From positions 1 to 7,750 of the forward strand of contig JAIMBU010000097.1 of assembly GCA_023511325.1 (NCBI GenBank): 7,750 nucleotides of DNA, in the 5' to 3' direction. Below, one piece after another: positions 6,017-7,750 of the stretch (its first letter is position 1; each line of letters starts with the position of its first letter). The stretch is from Gorillibacterium sp. Its GTDB lineage: Bacteria > Bacillota > Bacilli > Paenibacillales > NBRC-103111. The position numbers were made by a program, and so were the translations under genes. The notes below the pieces were generated by a model. It worked only from the letters and a program-made list of their open reading frames with translations. It was not told the DNA's origin and did no database searches.

Positions 6017-7654
6017 CTACACGTTCACGCGGCGAATACCTTTTTGCTCAATCTCGTCAAAAGCTTCCTCGTAACCGGCATCTGCATAACGCAGAACACC
6101 AAGTCCCGTATCATTATCAAGCGTCGTCTTCAAGCGCAGATCACTATCCGCTGAGCCATCGGCAACTAAGGTTACGCCAGCGCTAGTCATATACCCGCTG
6201 TAGCCCCCGCCCCCCGAGTGAATGGTGACCAGATCCGCCATGGAGGAGCAATTGAGCATCGCGTTAAGCAACGGCCAATCCGAGATTGCGTCGCTACCAT
6301 CCTTCATGTTCTCGGTCATAATATTCGGGTGAGTCATCGCCGCAGCGTCCAAATGATCGCGGGAAAAGGCGATCGGTCCACTCAGCTTTCCTTCCCGCAC
6401 CATCGCGTTAACAGCGAGCGCCAGCTTTGTCCGATCACCATGACCAAACCAACCGATGCGGGCGGGCAAGCCCTCGACTGGTACATATTGATTGGCTAGA
6501 CGAATCCAGTTCACAGCAACCTCATTATCTTGGAAATGCTCGAGAATGTATTGATCAATCGTGCGGATGTCTTCTGCCTCACCGCTCAAAGCGACCCAGC
6601 GGAACGGACCGATCGCGCGGGCGAACAGCGGCCGCAGGAACGCCTCGGTGAATACAGCGATGTCAAAAGCATTCTTAACTCCGTATTGCACGGCTTGCGT
6701 GCGAATGTTATTGCCGTTGTCGAAGACAATTGCGCCTCGGCGCTGAAACTCCAGCATGGCGGAAACCTCGCGGGCAATGGACGCTCCAGCGTCCGCTTGC
6801 AGCTTGTTTACGTCGCTTTTGCGCAGGGCGATAACCTGCTCCAAGCTATATCCCGCTGGGATATAGCCGTACACCAGGTCATGCGCCGAGGTCTGATCCG
6901 TCACTACATCTGGTACAATGCCACGCCGAATCAGCTCGGGATAAACATCAGCGGCATTGCCCAGCAGGCCGACGGATAGACTCTCTTTACTCGCTGAAGC
7001 ATGGAGAATCCAAGCAAGCGCCTGATCCAAATCAGCTGTCTTCTTCTGCAGATATCCCGATGCGATTCGTTTGTCGATACGCGCTTCATCCACTTCGACG
7101 CAGAGGATCGCCGCGTTTGCCATTGTTCCCGCTAACGGCTGTGATCCGCCCATTCCCCCAAGCCCAGCAGTTAGAATAAACCTCCCGGCAAGGCTTCCAC
7201 CGAAATGCAGGCGCGCGATCGATTGAAAGATTTCATAGGTGCCTTGAAGCACACCTTGTGATCCGATATATTGCCAGGCTGCAGCGGTCAAACCACCCCA
7301 AATGATTAATCCCTGCTCCTGATAGTTATAAAAATTTTCACTCGTGGCCCATTTGCCGACGATATTGCAGTTGGCCATGATGACAAGGGGAGCGAAACGA
7401 TGGGTATGCATGATTCCGATCGGTTTGCCCGACTGGATGACAAGCGTCTCGTCCTCTTCCAGTGACTTGAGCGTAGCAACGATAGCATGATAAGAATCCC
7501 AATTACGGGCTGCCTTGGCCAAAGCGGCATAAACGATCAGCTCTTGCTGATTCTCGCAATTCTCCAAAACATTTTCCAGCATTCTCAGTAGTGCTTCTTG
7601 TCTCCACCCCTTACAACGTAGCTCTGTACCACGGGCTGCCGTGATCCTATCCAT
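6017..7654 (-). CDS. Urocanase-family protein, probable thiourocanate hydratase
   Basis: 545-residue NAD+-dependent hydratase of the urocanase family (typically about 550-560). The NAD-binding core is intact: GLGGMGGSQPLAG (164-176), VTDQTSAHD (251-259), GNNIRTQA (314-321), RPLFARAIGPFRWVALSG (341-358), DHLDAA (433-438) and DGSDAISDWPLLNAMLN (452-468). Several positions near-invariant in true urocanases differ: GLPARICW is GLPARIGW, so the active-site Cys (Pseudomonas Cys410) is G401; SPNRETEAM is HPNIMTENM (442-450); QMTAGSWIYIG is GLTAAAWQYIG (121-131); HHGGGVGMG is HSGGGGYSG (479-487); YGGLGKAARN is YAALAKAARN (42-51). These fit an enzyme that hydrates thiourocanate to 3-(5-oxo-2-thioxoimidazolidin-4-yl)propanoate, as reported for a Paenibacillus homologue. 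First gene of the operon; GGAAGGTGA precedes the ATG. Automatic pipelines would probably call it hutU; the substitutions and neighbours argue against that. Confidence 0.88.
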   Translation of the reverse strand: MDRITAARGTELRCKGWRQEALLRMLENVLENCENQQELIVYAALAKAARNWDSYHAIVATLKSLEEDETLVIQSGKPIGIMHTHRFAPLVIMANCNIVGKWATSENFYNYQEQGLIIWGGLTAAAWQYIGSQGVLQGTYEIFQSIARLHFGGSLAGRFILTAGLGGMGGSQPLAGTMANAAILCVEVDEARIDKRIASGYLQKKTADLDQALAWILHASASKESLSVGLLGNAADVYPELIRRGIVPDVVTDQTSAHDLVYGYIPAGYSLEQVIALRKSDVNKLQADAGASIAREVSAMLEFQRRGAIVFDNGNNIRTQAVQYGVKNAFDIAVFTEAFLRPLFARAIGPFRWVALSGEAEDIRTIDQYILEHFQDNEVAVNWIRLANQYVPVEGLPARIGWFGHGDRTKLALAVNAMVREGKLSGPIAFSRDHLDAAAMTHPNIMTENMKDGSDAISDWPLLNAMLNCSSMADLVTIHSGGGGYSGYMTSAGVTLVADGSADSDLRLKTTLDNDTGLGVLRYADAGYEEAFDEIEQKGIRRVNV

Positions 7655-7706
7655 CTATTTCACCTTCCAATTATCATATTTCAATAATACATTTCTATTT
7701 TATAAT

Positions 7707-7735
7707 AAATTATCAGAGATCAGTCGGGTAGTCAA
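7707..7735 (-). promoter_or_regulatory. Candidate vegetative promoter of the operon
   Basis: On the minus strand TTGACT (7735-7730) is a good -35 box. The -10 box is less certain: TAATTT (7712-7707) gives a 17-nt spacer, while GATAAT (7714-7709) matches the consensus better but leaves 15 nt. The region is strongly AT-rich and the start codon follows about 50 nt later, so the leader would be short. It is the only intergenic region upstream of the first gene in the window. Confidence 0.55.
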
Positions 7736-7749
7736 TACCATATGTTATT
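7734..7749. promoter_or_regulatory. Imperfect 16-bp dyad overlapping the -35 region, possible operator
   Basis: Plus strand AATACCATATGTTATT is a palindrome in 7 of 8 base-pair positions, centred on CATATG, and overlaps the first two bases of the -35 box. A site here could bind a dimeric regulator that responds to ergothioneine or thiourocanate. A second short dyad, TTTATAATAAA (7699-7709), overlaps the -10 region, but in AT-rich DNA this may be chance. No regulator gene lies in the window. Confidence 0.35.
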
Positions 7750-7750
7750 T

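Noticed and set aside
3106..7654. Plain histidine utilisation genes hutH and hutU
   Set aside because: The lyase has no Ala-Ser-Gly for MIO, the urocanase homologue has lost several signature residues, and HutI and HutG/HutF are missing while desulfurase and hydantoinase genes are present.

Overview
The window holds one compact five-gene operon, all on the minus strand and read from right to left. I read it as a complete pathway for breaking down ergothioneine (the trimethylated 2-thio derivative of histidine) to L-glutamate. The first two activities look at first like histidine utilisation (a urocanase relative and a histidine ammonia-lyase relative). However, both lack hallmark residues of the true Hut enzymes. 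They also sit with a DUF917 (S-methyl-thiohydantoin desulfurase) protein, a hydantoinase-type amidohydrolase and an N-carbamoyl-amino-acid hydrolase, and no HutI or HutG/HutF is present. This set matches the five-step pathway that has been reconstituted in vitro, with one structure from a Paenibacillus enzyme (recalled literature, not checked here). The system is therefore known in outline, but automatic annotation would easily mislabel it as hut plus allantoin or hydantoin genes.

Layout in transcription order: an AT-rich promoter and possible operator (about 7699-7749); thiourocanate hydratase (7654-6017); a 127-nt gap with a strong hairpin; the DUF917 desulfurase (5889-4774); 12 nt later ergothionase (4761-3106), with an odd N-terminal tail encoded by four 24-bp tandem repeats; a 106-nt gap with a GC-rich hairpin; the hydantoinase (2999-1638); a 260-nt gap with a third inverted repeat; the carbamoyl-glutamate hydrolase (1377-112); and a 111-nt tail with a pair of direct repeats and a long-range inverted repeat but no clear terminator.

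How the genes work together: ergothionase removes trimethylamine to give thiourocanate; the hydratase makes the thiohydantoin propionate; the DUF917 enzyme swaps sulfur for oxygen, releasing H2S and giving hydantoin-5-propionate; the hydantoinase opens the ring to N-carbamoyl-L-glutamate; and the M20 hydrolase gives glutamate, CO2 and ammonia. Gene order does not follow step order. No transporter, regulator or trimethylamine enzyme lies in the window.

Organism: strong AGGAGG-type ribosome binding sites, AT-rich intergenic promoter DNA with moderate-GC coding DNA, and the similarity of the set to the Paenibacillus pathway suggest a soil Firmicute of the Paenibacillus type. This is an inference, not a proof.
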